NCBI GenBank assembly: GCA_964423575.1
Contig: CAYRFF010000009.1
Span: 1-64,000 of the forward strand
Length of the DNA: 64,000 nt
Direction of reading: 5' to 3'
From: CAYRFF01 sp964423575
Lineage (GTDB): Bacteria; Bacteroidota; Bacteroidia; Chitinophagales; Saprospiraceae
In this document: positions 24,463 to 33,653 of the stretch, piece after piece
How the letters are laid out: each line of letters begins with the position of its first letter
Numbering within the stretch: the first letter of the stretch is position 1
Translations under genes and position numbers: made by a program
The notes under the pieces: model-generated
What the model saw: only the letters and a program-made list of their open reading frames with translations
The model's database searches: none
Told to the model about the DNA's origin: nothing

Positions 24463-25815
24463 TTGTCAGACAAATATAACATATCAACTATTTACCAGCA
24501 GATTGAAGATGAAGCTTTAATCGAATGGCTAAAGATCATTCTTAAAAAAGACAAGGCATTGAGGATTGAATATCTGACTAAGTTTGTTACAGACGTAGAA
24601 GTCAAAGATATACGTGATAAATATTTCAGCCTTTGCAGAGAAATCAAGAAGTATCATGGAGTAAATGTCGATGGACACAAGAAACTCAAAGGCAAAAAAA
24701 TGTACGAATTGTACGACAGGCTTCTATCAACCGGACTAGATCAACTGGCAATGGAAAACTTTAAAGAAGCTTACGAAATCGGCTTTGCTGTCCATTCGTT
24801 TCTCTATCCACTGTATCTCACCGACAAGTTGAATGAAACAGGAACAATTGTCCTGAGGAAGACATACGAGCTTATGAACTACCTGGCCAATGTACCTCTC
24901 CCACCTCCTTTGGTTTCAATAATCTCAGAGGACTGGACTGCAATTCTGGAGGCAGGTAACTTCAAGATATTTGATGTAAATTATAATCCATTTACATTAT
25001 TGTTCAAGATTTATGATGATGAGACTGCTCTATACCATTATTTAAGAGATCAGATTGATAAAGTAAAATATTCTGAAGAAGCCAATAAAGCTCTTAGATT
25101 GATATTCACTTATGCGCAACTGCAGGAATTGCCACCGGAGAAATTAAATCCTCTGGTGGAGTATATGCATCCATTACAGTTGAGAAGAATTTTGTCGGAA
25201 ATATCAGATGAGAAGAAATTTAGTTTACACAAATATATCATTGATTCTGTCAGGCCGGAAAAGGACAAGAGACTTCAACAGCTCTTATTGAAAGAACAGT
25301 TCAATTTTCATATCAGAAATCAGGAATATGATAATGCTTGGGAACAGTTGATTTTATTACTCGAAGGAAAGGAAAGTGATGAATACATAAATTTACTCGT
25401 TTCCTATCTTAAAAAGTACAATGACAGTCTCTCCGGGGAGCAGGAAGAATATTTGCGAAAGCTTGTATCAAGACTTAACAAAAAGCATCGCCGGGAAATC
25501 ATGATTCAGCTACAATGGAATGAGGAGTTGAAAGAAGATTTATTTCAAGATCCGGAGGTAAAAGATATCATTCCCTATCTGGGGCATATCAAAAAGGATA
25601 ATAAAAGCGAGATTATAAAGCATTTTAACACCCGCGTACTGGATTATCTCGAAAGTTATCACGGCGAAAAAAGCGTCGAATATGTTGAAGATATTTTAAA
25701 ATCGCTGCAGCGAAATGGTCACCGGGACTTATATTTAAAAGTTATCAAAGTAGTAGCGGATAAGTACAAAAATCGCCCTTCGATAAAGAGTTTCCTAACT
25801 GCAAATCGCATTTAA
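24463..25815 (+). CDS. hypothetical helical-repeat protein
   Basis: A 450-residue protein starting at TTG (an in-frame TAA lies two codons upstream, so no longer start exists). No signal peptide or membrane segment: soluble and very rich in Lys, Glu and Leu. The sequence is almost entirely predicted helix, with repeated helical pairs such as RLQQLLLKEQFNFHIRNQEY and EEYLRKLVSRLNKKHRREI, suggesting an alpha-solenoid scaffold. I recognise no family. Its stop codon abuts the rlmH start (TAA then ATG), so the two are co-transcribed. One copy of the recurrent word ATTTGCGAAAGC lies at 25451-25462. Confidence 0.8.
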   Translation: MSDKYNISTIYQQIEDEALIEWLKIILKKDKALRIEYLTKFVTDVEVKDIRDKYFSLCREIKKYHGVNVDGHKKLKGKKMYELYDRLLSTGLDQLAMENFKEAYEIGFAVHSFLYPLYLTDKLNETGTIVLRKTYELMNYLANVPLPPPLVSIISEDWTAILEAGNFKIFDVNYNPFTLLFKIYDDETALYHYLRDQIDKVKYSEEANKALRLIFTYAQLQELPPEKLNPLVEYMHPLQLRRILSEISDEKKFSLHKYIIDSVRPEKDKRLQQLLLKEQFNFHIRNQEYDNAWEQLILLLEGKESDEYINLLVSYLKKYNDSLSGEQEEYLRKLVSRLNKKHRREIMIQLQWNEELKEDLFQDPEVKDIIPYLGHIKKDNKSEIIKHFNTRVLDYLESYHGEKSVEYVEDILKSLQRNGHRDLYLKVIKVVADKYKNRPSIKSFLTANRI

Positions 25816-26277
25816 ATGAAGGTTTCTTTCTGGACTATCGGGTCAACAAAATCACCGGTTTATGCTGAAATGATTTCAGAATATAATAAGCGACTTCAGC
25901 ATTATCTGAAATATGAGTATCGCGAAATCGATATCCCTGCCAAAGGAAATCCCGCCAGGGTTATGGAGATTGAGAAAGACCGGATTATGAAATCATTGAA
26001 AGCTAATGATATTCTCATCCTTTGGGACGTCAAAGGGAAACAAATGAGTTCAGAAGACTATGCCGAGTTTATGCAGAGTCAGATGATGACAGGCGCTGAT
26101 ATTGTCTTTCTGATAGGTGGCGCCTACGGTTTCCACAAAGAATTAAAACAAAGGGCTGCACACAGATTATCTCTGAGCAAAATGACGTTTAACCATCAGA
26201 TGGTGCGTGTCATTGCACTTGAACAGCTGTATCGTGCTATGACTATTTTACGTAATGAACCTTATCACAATGGGTAA
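25816..26277 (+). CDS. rlmH: 23S rRNA pseudouridine1915-N3-methyltransferase
   Basis: A 153-residue SPOUT methyltransferase that methylates pseudouridine 1915 in helix 69 of 23S rRNA, acting on the 70S ribosome. Seen: KVSFWTIGSTKSPVYAEMI at the start, LWDVKGKQMSSEDYAEF, the SAM-binding knot FLIGGAYGFH near 97-106, LSLSKMTFNHQMVRVIALEQ and the C-terminal YRAMTILRNEPYHNG. Full length. Lies between the helical hypothetical gene (0 bp) and the rhomboid gene (15 bp). Confidence 0.95.
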   Translation: MKVSFWTIGSTKSPVYAEMISEYNKRLQHYLKYEYREIDIPAKGNPARVMEIEKDRIMKSLKANDILILWDVKGKQMSSEDYAEFMQSQMMTGADIVFLIGGAYGFHKELKQRAAHRLSLSKMTFNHQMVRVIALEQLYRAMTILRNEPYHNG

Positions 26278-26292
26278 AATAATGGATCGTAT

Positions 26293-26922
26293 ATGGGTAA
26301 TATGAGTATCACAGAAATTCTCGTAATTATAATTTTCCTGGTTAGTCTGTATGCTTTTGGGAAGCCGGATATTATAAATCGGTTTAAGCACTATCCCTAT
26401 CGTGAAAAGCATAACAAAGAATATTACAGGATGATCACCTCGGGTTTTTTGCACGGTGGCTGGCTTCATCTCCTGATTAACATGTTTGTGATGTGGGAAT
26501 TTGGGAATATTGTAGAACGATACTATATCCTTGAATTTGGTGCAACGTCAGGAAAACTGTTTTACTTACTCCTGTTCTTTCTGGCAATAGTTGCAGGAGA
26601 CCTGCCTACATATTTTAAATATGCGGATCAAAAGGGATTCGCGAGTATCGGCGCTTCAGGTGCAGTATCTGCGATAGTATTTGTATTTATTATAATGGAA
26701 CCGTGGCAGATGTTATATCTGTACGGTATCGTTCCTATCCCTGCAATTGTCGGTGGAGTTGCTTATCTGGTGTACAGTCAATGGGCTTCCAACAAATCCG
26801 GTGGACGCATTGACCATCAGGCACATATATTCGGAGCGTTATTTGGGATGTTGTTTACCATTCTCCTGGCACCGCACCTATTGCTAGAGTTCTTTACCAA
26901 GCTTTTCGGCTTCTTTGGTTAA
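26293..26922 (+). CDS. rhomboid-family intramembrane serine protease
   Basis: 209 residues with about six hydrophobic segments. Catalytic features are in place: GGWLHLLINMFVMW (His/Asn oxyanion region, about 55-68), IGASGAVSA (nucleophile Ser122) and DHQAHIFGALFG (catalytic His178). It cleaves substrates within the membrane; the substrate is unknown. ATG 26293, with a second ATG three codons on as an alternative. Third gene of the run starting at 24463. Confidence 0.92.
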   Translation: MGNMSITEILVIIIFLVSLYAFGKPDIINRFKHYPYREKHNKEYYRMITSGFLHGGWLHLLINMFVMWEFGNIVERYYILEFGATSGKLFYLLLFFLAIVAGDLPTYFKYADQKGFASIGASGAVSAIVFVFIIMEPWQMLYLYGIVPIPAIVGGVAYLVYSQWASNKSGGRIDHQAHIFGALFGMLFTILLAPHLLLEFFTKLFGFFG

Positions 26923-26952
26923 GGCTTTCTCGTAAGAGAGGTACGATGTTAA

Positions 26953-28407
26953 TCATTTCCCTATCGGGCTTGCGTAGCCCAGTCTGCGGCTATCTCCATG
27001 TGCCATCATCTTACCACTCTGATGTAATGCAATCCCATTTACGCCACCGTAGAATAAACCCTTTTCCTCAAAGCGGATATACTCATATTGATTATTACTT
27101 CCCGATTCTCTGAAACCCGGTTCAATGTGCATAAATCCATTCTTATAGTATGCCCTGTCTTTCTCTATAGCTTTCGCAAATTGCATTTTACTTATGTCAC
27201 CTTTAGCCAGCATTGCTGAGAGGCGTCTGATGAGTTGATACATTATCTGCGGAATGCGTTCAGATCCCCCACTCCCTAGCGCAATACTATAACTTTCTGA
27301 CTTGAGAATAGTCGGACTCATCATACTTACAAGCTTTTCCGATGATTTCCAGCTATCAACCTTTCCGGAGAATAAAGCCGGCTCTCCCAGCATATTATTG
27401 AGATGAATCCCACTGTATGGAGTCATCAAGCCACTACCCTCTCCCAATGAATATGACAACGCAAGAATATTACCTGCTTCATCAGCAATGCTCAGGTGTC
27501 CGGTTCCTCCAAATTTCCTACTTAAGTCCCCCTGCTCTTCTTTCCACTCGCTAAGAAGATTATTATTACTTATTGACTCCATACATCTATGTAAGTGTAA
27601 GTCTATTTCAACTTCTTCTTCGGCTATCAATAACTCCTCTATAATTCTACTACCCCATGAAGGATAACCGGTTAAATAAATATCGGCTTCTTTATAATTA
27701 AGAACATTGGGTTCTCTGTAAGATAGTTTGTAATTTATCAGATCATCACGTGTAAGATGTCCCTGCTTGTCAATGAGTTGCTGGATTTCATCAACGACCT
27801 CGCCTTTAGTTACAAGGTCAGCTCCTTCATCCTTGATGGTTTCGAGTAAATCTATAAAACCATTATTTATAATTAGATTCTCCGGCTTTAAGACTTCGGC
27901 ATTATTGTCGGCATACAATTCATAGAGAGAAACGGAAATAAAGGTTGGTTTCAGGTGCTTGAGATATACCACGGAAAAATCAGTAAGTGGAATCCCCTTT
28001 TTTAATAATGGGAGTACAATAGCTATATGTTCCCTCAAGGGCATATTTGCGTATGCTAGAAAAGATAGAATCGAATGGAAATAACCGGTAGCTGCTACGG
28101 AACCTCTACCATAGTAATATTTATCTATTGCGTTGACAAAATCTACTTCCAGCAGATGCAACTCCGATTCTATTCCTGGAATTCTCTCAGCAGGAGCAAT
28201 TGCAAATCCATCGACTACACGTGTGGCATGGCCGGCAGGTTGAATCATCCCGATAAGGCCGGCTGAGAATGAAGCGACACAAGGCTCAGCAACACAAGCC
28301 GTGAGAAGCCCGGCAATTGCAGCATCAAATGCGTTACCGCCCGCCTGTAAAGCATAATCGGCTGCCAATGCAATTTCCGGATGTGCACAACTTATAATTC
28401 CTTTCAT
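26953..28407 (-). CDS. gamma-glutamyltransferase-family protein without signal peptide
   Basis: 484 residues of the GGT/Ntn-hydrolase family. Near the start it has AADYALQAGGNAFDAAIAG and a LLTACVAEPCVASFSAGLIG block. The predicted autocleavage nucleophile is the Thr in FGGTGHLSIAD, and it is followed by SYSLGEGSGLMTPYSGIHLNNML and LGSGGSERIPQIMYQLI. GGTs cleave glutathione or other gamma-glutamyl compounds, usually in the periplasm; here no signal peptide is seen. I start at ATG 28407; a TTG 21 nt upstream is possible. The sequence is divergent for the family, so substrate assignment is open. A copy of GCTTTCGCAAAT lies at 27170-27181. Confidence 0.82.
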   Translation of the reverse strand: MKGIISCAHPEIALAADYALQAGGNAFDAAIAGLLTACVAEPCVASFSAGLIGMIQPAGHATRVVDGFAIAPAERIPGIESELHLLEVDFVNAIDKYYYGRGSVAATGYFHSILSFLAYANMPLREHIAIVLPLLKKGIPLTDFSVVYLKHLKPTFISVSLYELYADNNAEVLKPENLIINNGFIDLLETIKDEGADLVTKGEVVDEIQQLIDKQGHLTRDDLINYKLSYREPNVLNYKEADIYLTGYPSWGSRIIEELLIAEEEVEIDLHLHRCMESISNNNLLSEWKEEQGDLSRKFGGTGHLSIADEAGNILALSYSLGEGSGLMTPYSGIHLNNMLGEPALFSGKVDSWKSSEKLVSMMSPTILKSESYSIALGSGGSERIPQIMYQLIRRLSAMLAKGDISKMQFAKAIEKDRAYYKNGFMHIEPGFRESGSNNQYEYIRFEEKGLFYGGVNGIALHQSGKMMAHGDSRRLGYASPIGK

Positions 28408-28540
28408 ATTACTCGATTTCGGTAACAAATAAAGTAATATTTAGCTAATTATGAAATTCAAGCTTTATAAGCTGACAAAAAATGTGTTTTCTTCTATCTG
28501 ATATATAAGCGATCTAGGAAGATTTAATCCGTGATAAGAC

Positions 28541-28568
28541 TTGAATCAGATTAAAAATTGTAGTTTTG
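28541..28568 (+). promoter_or_regulatory. promoter of the secreted endonuclease gene
   Basis: TAGTTTTG (28561-28568) matches the -7 consensus, 22 nt before the ATG. TTG at 28541-28543 is a -33 candidate with a short 17-nt spacer. Confidence 0.55.
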
Positions 28569-28590
28569 AACTTCAGAAAGAAAGAATTTT

Positions 28591-29712
28591 ATGCATTTTA
28601 TTATAGACAGACTTCGATTCACTTTATTATTCACGCTTATTTCTTGTGGAATTGCTTCCGCGCAGTATAATCAGGAATCTATTTACCCGGATCTCGAGGG
28701 AGATGATTTGTACCAAGCATTGGTAGAAGAATTTAAGCCTTATTATATACTGCCTTATGATATGGCAAGGGATACTTTATTTAAAAACGTTTATAATGAA
28801 ACTGACAGTCTCTACTGCATCTATACCCGCTTTTCTATGTACATGGATCCAAATGAGGACCCTACTGATGCGGTGTTCAATAATGGAAAAGCCGATGGGA
28901 TAAACACAGAGCACATCTATCCACGCAGTAAAGGTGCTCAATATGGTAATGGGAAGTCAGACATGCACTCATTGGCTCCTTGCAAAAACAATGTCAATAG
29001 CGACAGAAGTAATTATCCTTTTGGTGAGATTCCTGCTAACCATACTGAAAACTGGTATTATAAAGACAAGAAGCAAAAGACCGTTCCTACTACCTTGATT
29101 GAAGAATATGCGCGCCAACGACAAGGGATGTTTCAACCAAGGGAAGCTGCTAAAGGAGAGGTTGCGAGAGCGATGATGTATTTCTATACAATGTACAGAC
29201 AAGAGGCACTGGATGCAGATCCGGATTTTTTCAATATTCAGCGAGTAACCTTCTGTGAGTGGCATGATAAGCATCCGGTAGATTCTCTGGAGTATACGCG
29301 ATCAAATATCATAGCGGCTTATCAAGATGGAAAGGCAAATCCATTTGTTCTTGATTGCTCTATTCCTGCAAGACTTTACTGTAGCGATGTACCACAGACT
29401 TGTTCTCCTGTATCAGTAAGCAATGCAGATTTAAGTCTTTATGATGTGCGTATAATGGGTAATCCAACAAGCGGAGACAATATCAATGTAAAAGTAGAAA
29501 GTCCGGAAGTCGGATACTGGAAGGTTCGTTTAATCAGTCCTGTAGGGCAGTTGATTTATGAGGAGAGTTTAATGTTCCCTACTGAATATCACCAATGGAG
29601 TCTGGCAGGTAAAAATTTGCCAAAAGGCTTATACTTTCTGCATTTCACGTACAGTAAAGAACCTTTTGGCAAATCGTTACAACTTCCGTCAAGAAAGTTG
29701 ATAATTCAATAG
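28591..29712 (+). CDS. secreted endonuclease I-family nuclease with type IX sorting tail
   Basis: A 373-residue exported protein with a signal sequence ending near ASAQ (residue 25). The EndA/NucM-type catalytic segment reads NTEHIYPRSKGAQYG then SDMHSLAPCKNNVNSDRSNY, a beta-beta-alpha-metal site with His and Asn, around residues 109-147. Residues about 285-373 have the features of a Por/T9SS C-terminal sorting domain: NPTSGDNINVK, ISPVGQLIYEE, GLYFLHF and final KLIIQ. It should be exported by the type IX system and may degrade extracellular DNA for nutrients. gldA, gldF and gldG are in this window, but no T9SS core genes are. Confidence 0.9.
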   Translation: MHFIIDRLRFTLLFTLISCGIASAQYNQESIYPDLEGDDLYQALVEEFKPYYILPYDMARDTLFKNVYNETDSLYCIYTRFSMYMDPNEDPTDAVFNNGKADGINTEHIYPRSKGAQYGNGKSDMHSLAPCKNNVNSDRSNYPFGEIPANHTENWYYKDKKQKTVPTTLIEEYARQRQGMFQPREAAKGEVARAMMYFYTMYRQEALDADPDFFNIQRVTFCEWHDKHPVDSLEYTRSNIIAAYQDGKANPFVLDCSIPARLYCSDVPQTCSPVSVSNADLSLYDVRIMGNPTSGDNINVKVESPEVGYWKVRLISPVGQLIYEESLMFPTEYHQWSLAGKNLPKGLYFLHFTYSKEPFGKSLQLPSRKLIIQ

Positions 29713-29719
29713 TGTTGAA

Positions 29720-30163
29720 TTATTCTTCAGCAGGATCGAAATAGAAAGGAGTTCCCATTTTGCAATCTACCGCTTTCCCATTCAATTGAGCCGGATGCCA
29801 TTTATTGAGAGTTTTAATTACTCTGATTGCTTCTGCATCCAAAGTCGGATGTAAACTTTCCTTTACAACAATATCCTTCACCTTTCCGGATTTATCCACT
29901 ACGAATTCTACCTGAACGGTTCCTTTAAGTCCTCTGGCTCTCAAAGACGGTGGATATACCTGCTCCTGCTTCATGTCTTTTACAAATCCCAATCCTCCAT
30001 TAGGATACATAGGATATTGATCAGGCAGAGGTCTTTCCTGCAAGGCAAATCTTTCAGCCTGTTGATAATTCAACTCATTCAGTTTCTTTTCAGACAAACC
30101 TTTTGAACTACCGCATGCTACAAGGAACAAGCCGGCAAACATCATTAAAAATATACTTCGCAT
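29720..30163 (-). CDS. TonB C-terminal domain lipoprotein
   Basis: A 147-residue lipoprotein with lipobox LVAC (Cys17) and one TonB-like C-terminal domain: YPPSLRARGLKGTVQVEFVVD, then VKESLHPTLDAEAIRVIKTL and the closing WHPAQLNGKAVDCKMGTPFYF. There is no transmembrane anchor or proline-rich spacer, so it is not a classical energy transducer; it is probably outer- or inner-membrane tethered by lipid. The phrase GTVQVEFVVDKSGKVKDI is typical of Bacteroidota TonB-family periplasmic proteins. Function unknown. Confidence 0.87.
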   Translation of the reverse strand: MRSIFLMMFAGLFLVACGSSKGLSEKKLNELNYQQAERFALQERPLPDQYPMYPNGGLGFVKDMKQEQVYPPSLRARGLKGTVQVEFVVDKSGKVKDIVVKESLHPTLDAEAIRVIKTLNKWHPAQLNGKAVDCKMGTPFYFDPAEE

Positions 30164-30247
30164 TTTTTATTAACAGATTAAATTTAGTTATTAATAGTTT
30201 TCAGAATTGATTGACTGCGTCCCGAACGTGGACAGGGAACTCGTCAA

Positions 30248-30964
30248 TTACCGCTCCAAAAGTCGGTTTTTTATATAATTATCTATAAAATTATCCCGAT
30301 AAGTTTTTCCGATAGGAATCTCTTTGCCACCGATGAAGACACTCGTCTGAGATGCTTCCTCAATGTAGTTGATATTGATGACATAAGACTTGGCTACTCT
30401 CACATAAATCTCTTCATTCAATTGCTTGAGAATAGTTTTAATGTTCATAGCTGTCATGATTCGGCCTTCCTTGGTATAGACCATGACATAATCTTTCATC
30501 CCCTTGATATAGAGGATATCACCCAGGTGGACTTTCACATATCTCCTGTCGGACTTTAAAAAGATATAATCATCGGCTGTAGATAGTGCGGGATTGTCGA
30601 TTTTACCTTTCATATCGTAAAGGCTCTTGGCTTTGTTAACAGCTTTCACAAATCTTTCAAGCTTTACAGGTTTTACTAGATAATCGATTACTCCTAGTTC
30701 ATACCCTTCCAATGCATACTCAGAGTACGCAGTAGTAAGAATAGTCATGGGCTGATTTTCCAACATCCTCAGAAAATCCAGTCCGGTCATTTCAGGCATT
30801 TCTACATCGAGGAACATCAGGTCCACATCGTTTTCGGCCAGGAAGGTATTAGCTTCTATCGGGCCGGAGAACTGTCCCACCAGCTCCAGAAAACCTACTT
30901 CTTCGATATTCATTTCTATACCTTCTCTTGCTAAGGGCTCGTCATCAACGATTATGCATTTCAT
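30248..30964 (-). CDS. LytTR-family response regulator
   Basis: 238 residues. A receiver domain (1-120) has IVDDEPLAREG, phosphoacceptor Asp53 in MFLDVEMPEMTG, TTAYSEYALEGYELG and YLVKPVKLERF. A LytTR DNA-binding domain (about 135-235) has IFLKSDRRYVKVHLGDILYIKG. It is the partner of the histidine kinase encoded immediately upstream, whose 3' end it overlaps by 20 bp. Target genes cannot be deduced. No target-like repeats were searched. Confidence 0.95.
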   Translation of the reverse strand: MKCIIVDDEPLAREGIEMNIEEVGFLELVGQFSGPIEANTFLAENDVDLMFLDVEMPEMTGLDFLRMLENQPMTILTTAYSEYALEGYELGVIDYLVKPVKLERFVKAVNKAKSLYDMKGKIDNPALSTADDYIFLKSDRRYVKVHLGDILYIKGMKDYVMVYTKEGRIMTAMNIKTILKQLNEEIYVRVAKSYVININYIEEASQTSVFIGGKEIPIGKTYRDNFIDNYIKNRLLER

Positions 30965-32039
30965 AAGAATATAATTTCAATTTTAGGTATACATGATAAA
31001 CGTCATTTTCCTCGGTTATATTGAGTTCATGTCTTCCGGGATAAATTAATTCCAGTCTCCTTTGGACATTTTTCAGGCCGATTCCTCCTTTCGAATTACC
31101 ATTGTGTTTTAATCTGGCTACCGAGTTTTTAATCGAGAACTCAATTTCGTCTTCTTTGACATCAAAGTCAATGTCGATAAAGGCTCCTTCCTTACTACTG
31201 TAACCGTGCTTTACTGCATTCTCTACAAAGGTATTAAAAATATATGGTGCTACCATCTGATTATTTACTTCTCCCCTTATATTGAAGCTTTGTTTAGAAT
31301 TAGCTCCCCTGCTTTTATCAAATTGCAGATAGTTTTTCAGATAATTGATTTCCTTTTCCAGCAAGACTTCTTCCTGAGCACAATCGTACAACTGATACCG
31401 CAGGATATCAGATAAGAGCAGGATAGATTCGGACGCTTCCTTCGGACGCTTCCTAGTCTGTACATAAATATTGTTCAGAGAGTTGAAAAGAAAATGCGGG
31501 TTGATCTGATCCTTGAGAAACTTTAACTCAGTTCTCAGATTGGTATTTTCAAGTTCTCTTATCTCACCCAGACCTTTAATAAAACGCCGAAGGGAATTGG
31601 CTCCTATCGCCGTCGCGAGCATAAAGGTCGTATATACGAGGTCAGAAAGAAGGATACTTATCGTAGAAACCGCGGGAAAATCCAGGAATTCATCCCCCGA
31701 CGAATATATTTTCACGAGGAAACTTCCCTCAACATTAAGCAATATAGAAATTACTGTAAACGATATATACAGAAATACCTTATTCTGGAGAAAATAAGCC
31801 GGAATGAGGATATACAGATTAAAATAAACCGTTGTCAGGTCAATAATCAAGAGTATAAAAAGCTTAGAATAGCTAAATTGAAGCGGATCTGTCAGCCCCA
31901 ATATAGCGAGGACCTGGTCTATATAAATAAACAACCAGAATGCTACATGAAACCACCAGCGATATTTGTCACTAGCAATCCATTGCAACCTATTTAAGGC
32001 ATCCTTTTCAGTCTGGTATTTTAAGGCCCGTTCCTGCAA
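30945..32039 (-). CDS. LytS-like sensor histidine kinase
   Basis: A 364-residue membrane kinase of the His_kinase/LytS type. Four hydrophobic segments lie between residues about 25 and 155. The phosphorylation motif LKDQINPHFLFNSLNNIYV includes the conserved His, and an HATPase region has FNTFVENAVKHGY (N box) and GGIGLKNVQRRLELIYPG (G box). No periplasmic sensor domain is visible, so the signal is unknown. It starts at TTG, with an in-frame stop a few codons upstream. It is the first gene of a two-gene operon with the LytTR regulator. Confidence 0.93.
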   Translation of the reverse strand: MQERALKYQTEKDALNRLQWIASDKYRWWFHVAFWLFIYIDQVLAILGLTDPLQFSYSKLFILLIIDLTTVYFNLYILIPAYFLQNKVFLYISFTVISILLNVEGSFLVKIYSSGDEFLDFPAVSTISILLSDLVYTTFMLATAIGANSLRRFIKGLGEIRELENTNLRTELKFLKDQINPHFLFNSLNNIYVQTRKRPKEASESILLLSDILRYQLYDCAQEEVLLEKEINYLKNYLQFDKSRGANSKQSFNIRGEVNNQMVAPYIFNTFVENAVKHGYSSKEGAFIDIDFDVKEDEIEFSIKNSVARLKHNGNSKGGIGLKNVQRRLELIYPGRHELNITEENDVYHVYLKLKLYSYEMHNR

Positions 32040-32384
32040 TTGAGTAATTTATTTACTTCCGGTAATTTATGAGATTATTATGATGTTCAGAATGTATACT
32101 ATACTTAAGCTACTGATTTAAAACGCAATCAATCCATACCTCAGTCTAAATATAACGCATTTTGACCATCTTAAAGTTGATACAATAAAAAATATTACCC
32201 TTGAAATTGTACAAAGCTTACATTTCGCTGGCTGAACTTTTCATCCAGCACTAGCAAATCAACAAATGACCGCCCATTAACATTACCACTTACAATTGAC
32301 AAATTTAGGAATAGCAGCAAAGAACCCTTTATTTACTAGACATTATTTGTATCTTTGCAGCTAATAAAAATCAGGATTAAGACT
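32040..32384. other. divergent intergenic region upstream of sucC
   Basis: 345 bp between the histidine kinase and sucC. It holds the sucC promoter described next; I see no ORF, hairpin or other site. Confidence 0.5.
32350..32357 (+). promoter_or_regulatory. -7 box of the sucC promoter
   Basis: TATCTTTG, an exact TAnnTTTG match, 28 nt before the sucC ATG. An in-frame TTG at 32355 is part of this box and is not a start. The -33 half is weak (TTTA-like). Confidence 0.65.
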
Positions 32385-33587
32385 ATGAATTTACACGAAT
32401 ATCAAGGAAAATCAATACTGGAAAGTTTTGGAGTTGAGATACAGCGCGGCTTAGTAGCAGAAACTATAGAAGAGGCTATGCAGAAATATGACGAGCTGAA
32501 AGAAAAAACAGGAACTGACTTCGTCGTTGTGAAAGCACAGATTCACGCAGGAGGTCGTGGAAAAGGCGGTGGTGTAAAACTCGCTAAAAATAAAGAAGAA
32601 TTTAAAGAACATGCAGGCAACATCCTAGGAATGATGCTAAAAACCCCTCAGACACCGGGTGGTCTCGAAGGCCCCGGCAAATTAGTGAGTAAAATCCTGA
32701 TTGCAGAGGACGCTTATGCTCCTGACTTTGATGCGTGTAAGGAAATGTATGTTTCAATCCTGATGGATAGAGAGTCCAAGAATAATGTCATTATTTATTC
32801 TCAGGACGGTGGTATGGATATAGAAGCCGTTGCTGCTGAGACTCCGGATAGAGTTTTCACGGAACATATTCATCCCGAGCAGGGATTGCAAGGTTTTCAA
32901 GCTAGAAAAATCGCTTTCAATCTTGGACTCGAAGGAAAGGCATTTAAAGAAATGACAAAATTCATTTCAAAACTCTATACGGCATTTGTCAAGTCAGATG
33001 CATCACTCTTTGAAATTAACCCATGCCTTAAGACAGCTGACGACAGAATTATAGCTGTAGACTGCAAAATGAGCGTTGATGATAATGCTCTTTATAGACA
33101 TCCGGACATTCTTGAAATGCGTGACTTTTCAGAGGAAGATCCTATTGAAGTTGAAGCTAACTCATACGGATTAAACTATGTAACCCTGGAAGGCAACGTA
33201 GGTTGTATGGTTAACGGTGCAGGTCTTGCAATGGCAACAATGGACATCATTAAGTTAAGTGGCGGGAATCCGGCTAATTTCCTCGATGTAGGTGGTACTG
33301 CAGATGCTGAACGAGTTGAAAAGGCATTCAGAATTATCCTTAAAGATCCCAATGTCGAGGCTATTCTCGTCAACATTTTCGGTGGAATCGTAAGATGCGA
33401 TCGCGTTGCAAATGGTATTGTTCAGGCATATAAAAATATCGGAGAAATCAATGTTCCGATTATCGTGCGTCTGCAAGGAACCAATGCTGACCTGGGTAAG
33501 CAAATAATTGACGAATCAGGTTTGCACGTGCGCTCTGCAATTCTACTGCAGGATGCTGCAGACCTCGTCCGTGAAGCGGTAGGTTAA
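32385..33587 (+). CDS. sucC: succinyl-CoA synthetase, beta subunit (ADP-forming)
   Basis: A 400-residue cytoplasmic subunit of the TCA cycle enzyme converting succinyl-CoA to succinate with ATP or GTP formation. It starts MNLHEYQGKSILESFGV. ATP-grasp region: VVKAQIHAGGRGKGGGVKLA near 46-65 and FEINPCLK near 206. CoA-ligase domain: GCMVNGAGLAMATMDIIKLSG near 260-280, ANFLDVGGTA and VNIFGGIVRCD. The partner sucD is not in the window, so the subunit genes are apart here. It is followed by xseA after 66 bp. Confidence 0.97.
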   Translation: MNLHEYQGKSILESFGVEIQRGLVAETIEEAMQKYDELKEKTGTDFVVVKAQIHAGGRGKGGGVKLAKNKEEFKEHAGNILGMMLKTPQTPGGLEGPGKLVSKILIAEDAYAPDFDACKEMYVSILMDRESKNNVIIYSQDGGMDIEAVAAETPDRVFTEHIHPEQGLQGFQARKIAFNLGLEGKAFKEMTKFISKLYTAFVKSDASLFEINPCLKTADDRIIAVDCKMSVDDNALYRHPDILEMRDFSEEDPIEVEANSYGLNYVTLEGNVGCMVNGAGLAMATMDIIKLSGGNPANFLDVGGTADAERVEKAFRIILKDPNVEAILVNIFGGIVRCDRVANGIVQAYKNIGEINVPIIVRLQGTNADLGKQIIDESGLHVRSAILLQDAADLVREAVG

Positions 33588-33653
33588 TACAAGACACTTT
33601 GCAGATTTCCGCAGGGAATGTGTTGATGTCTTTCTACGCTTAAAGATTTTCCT

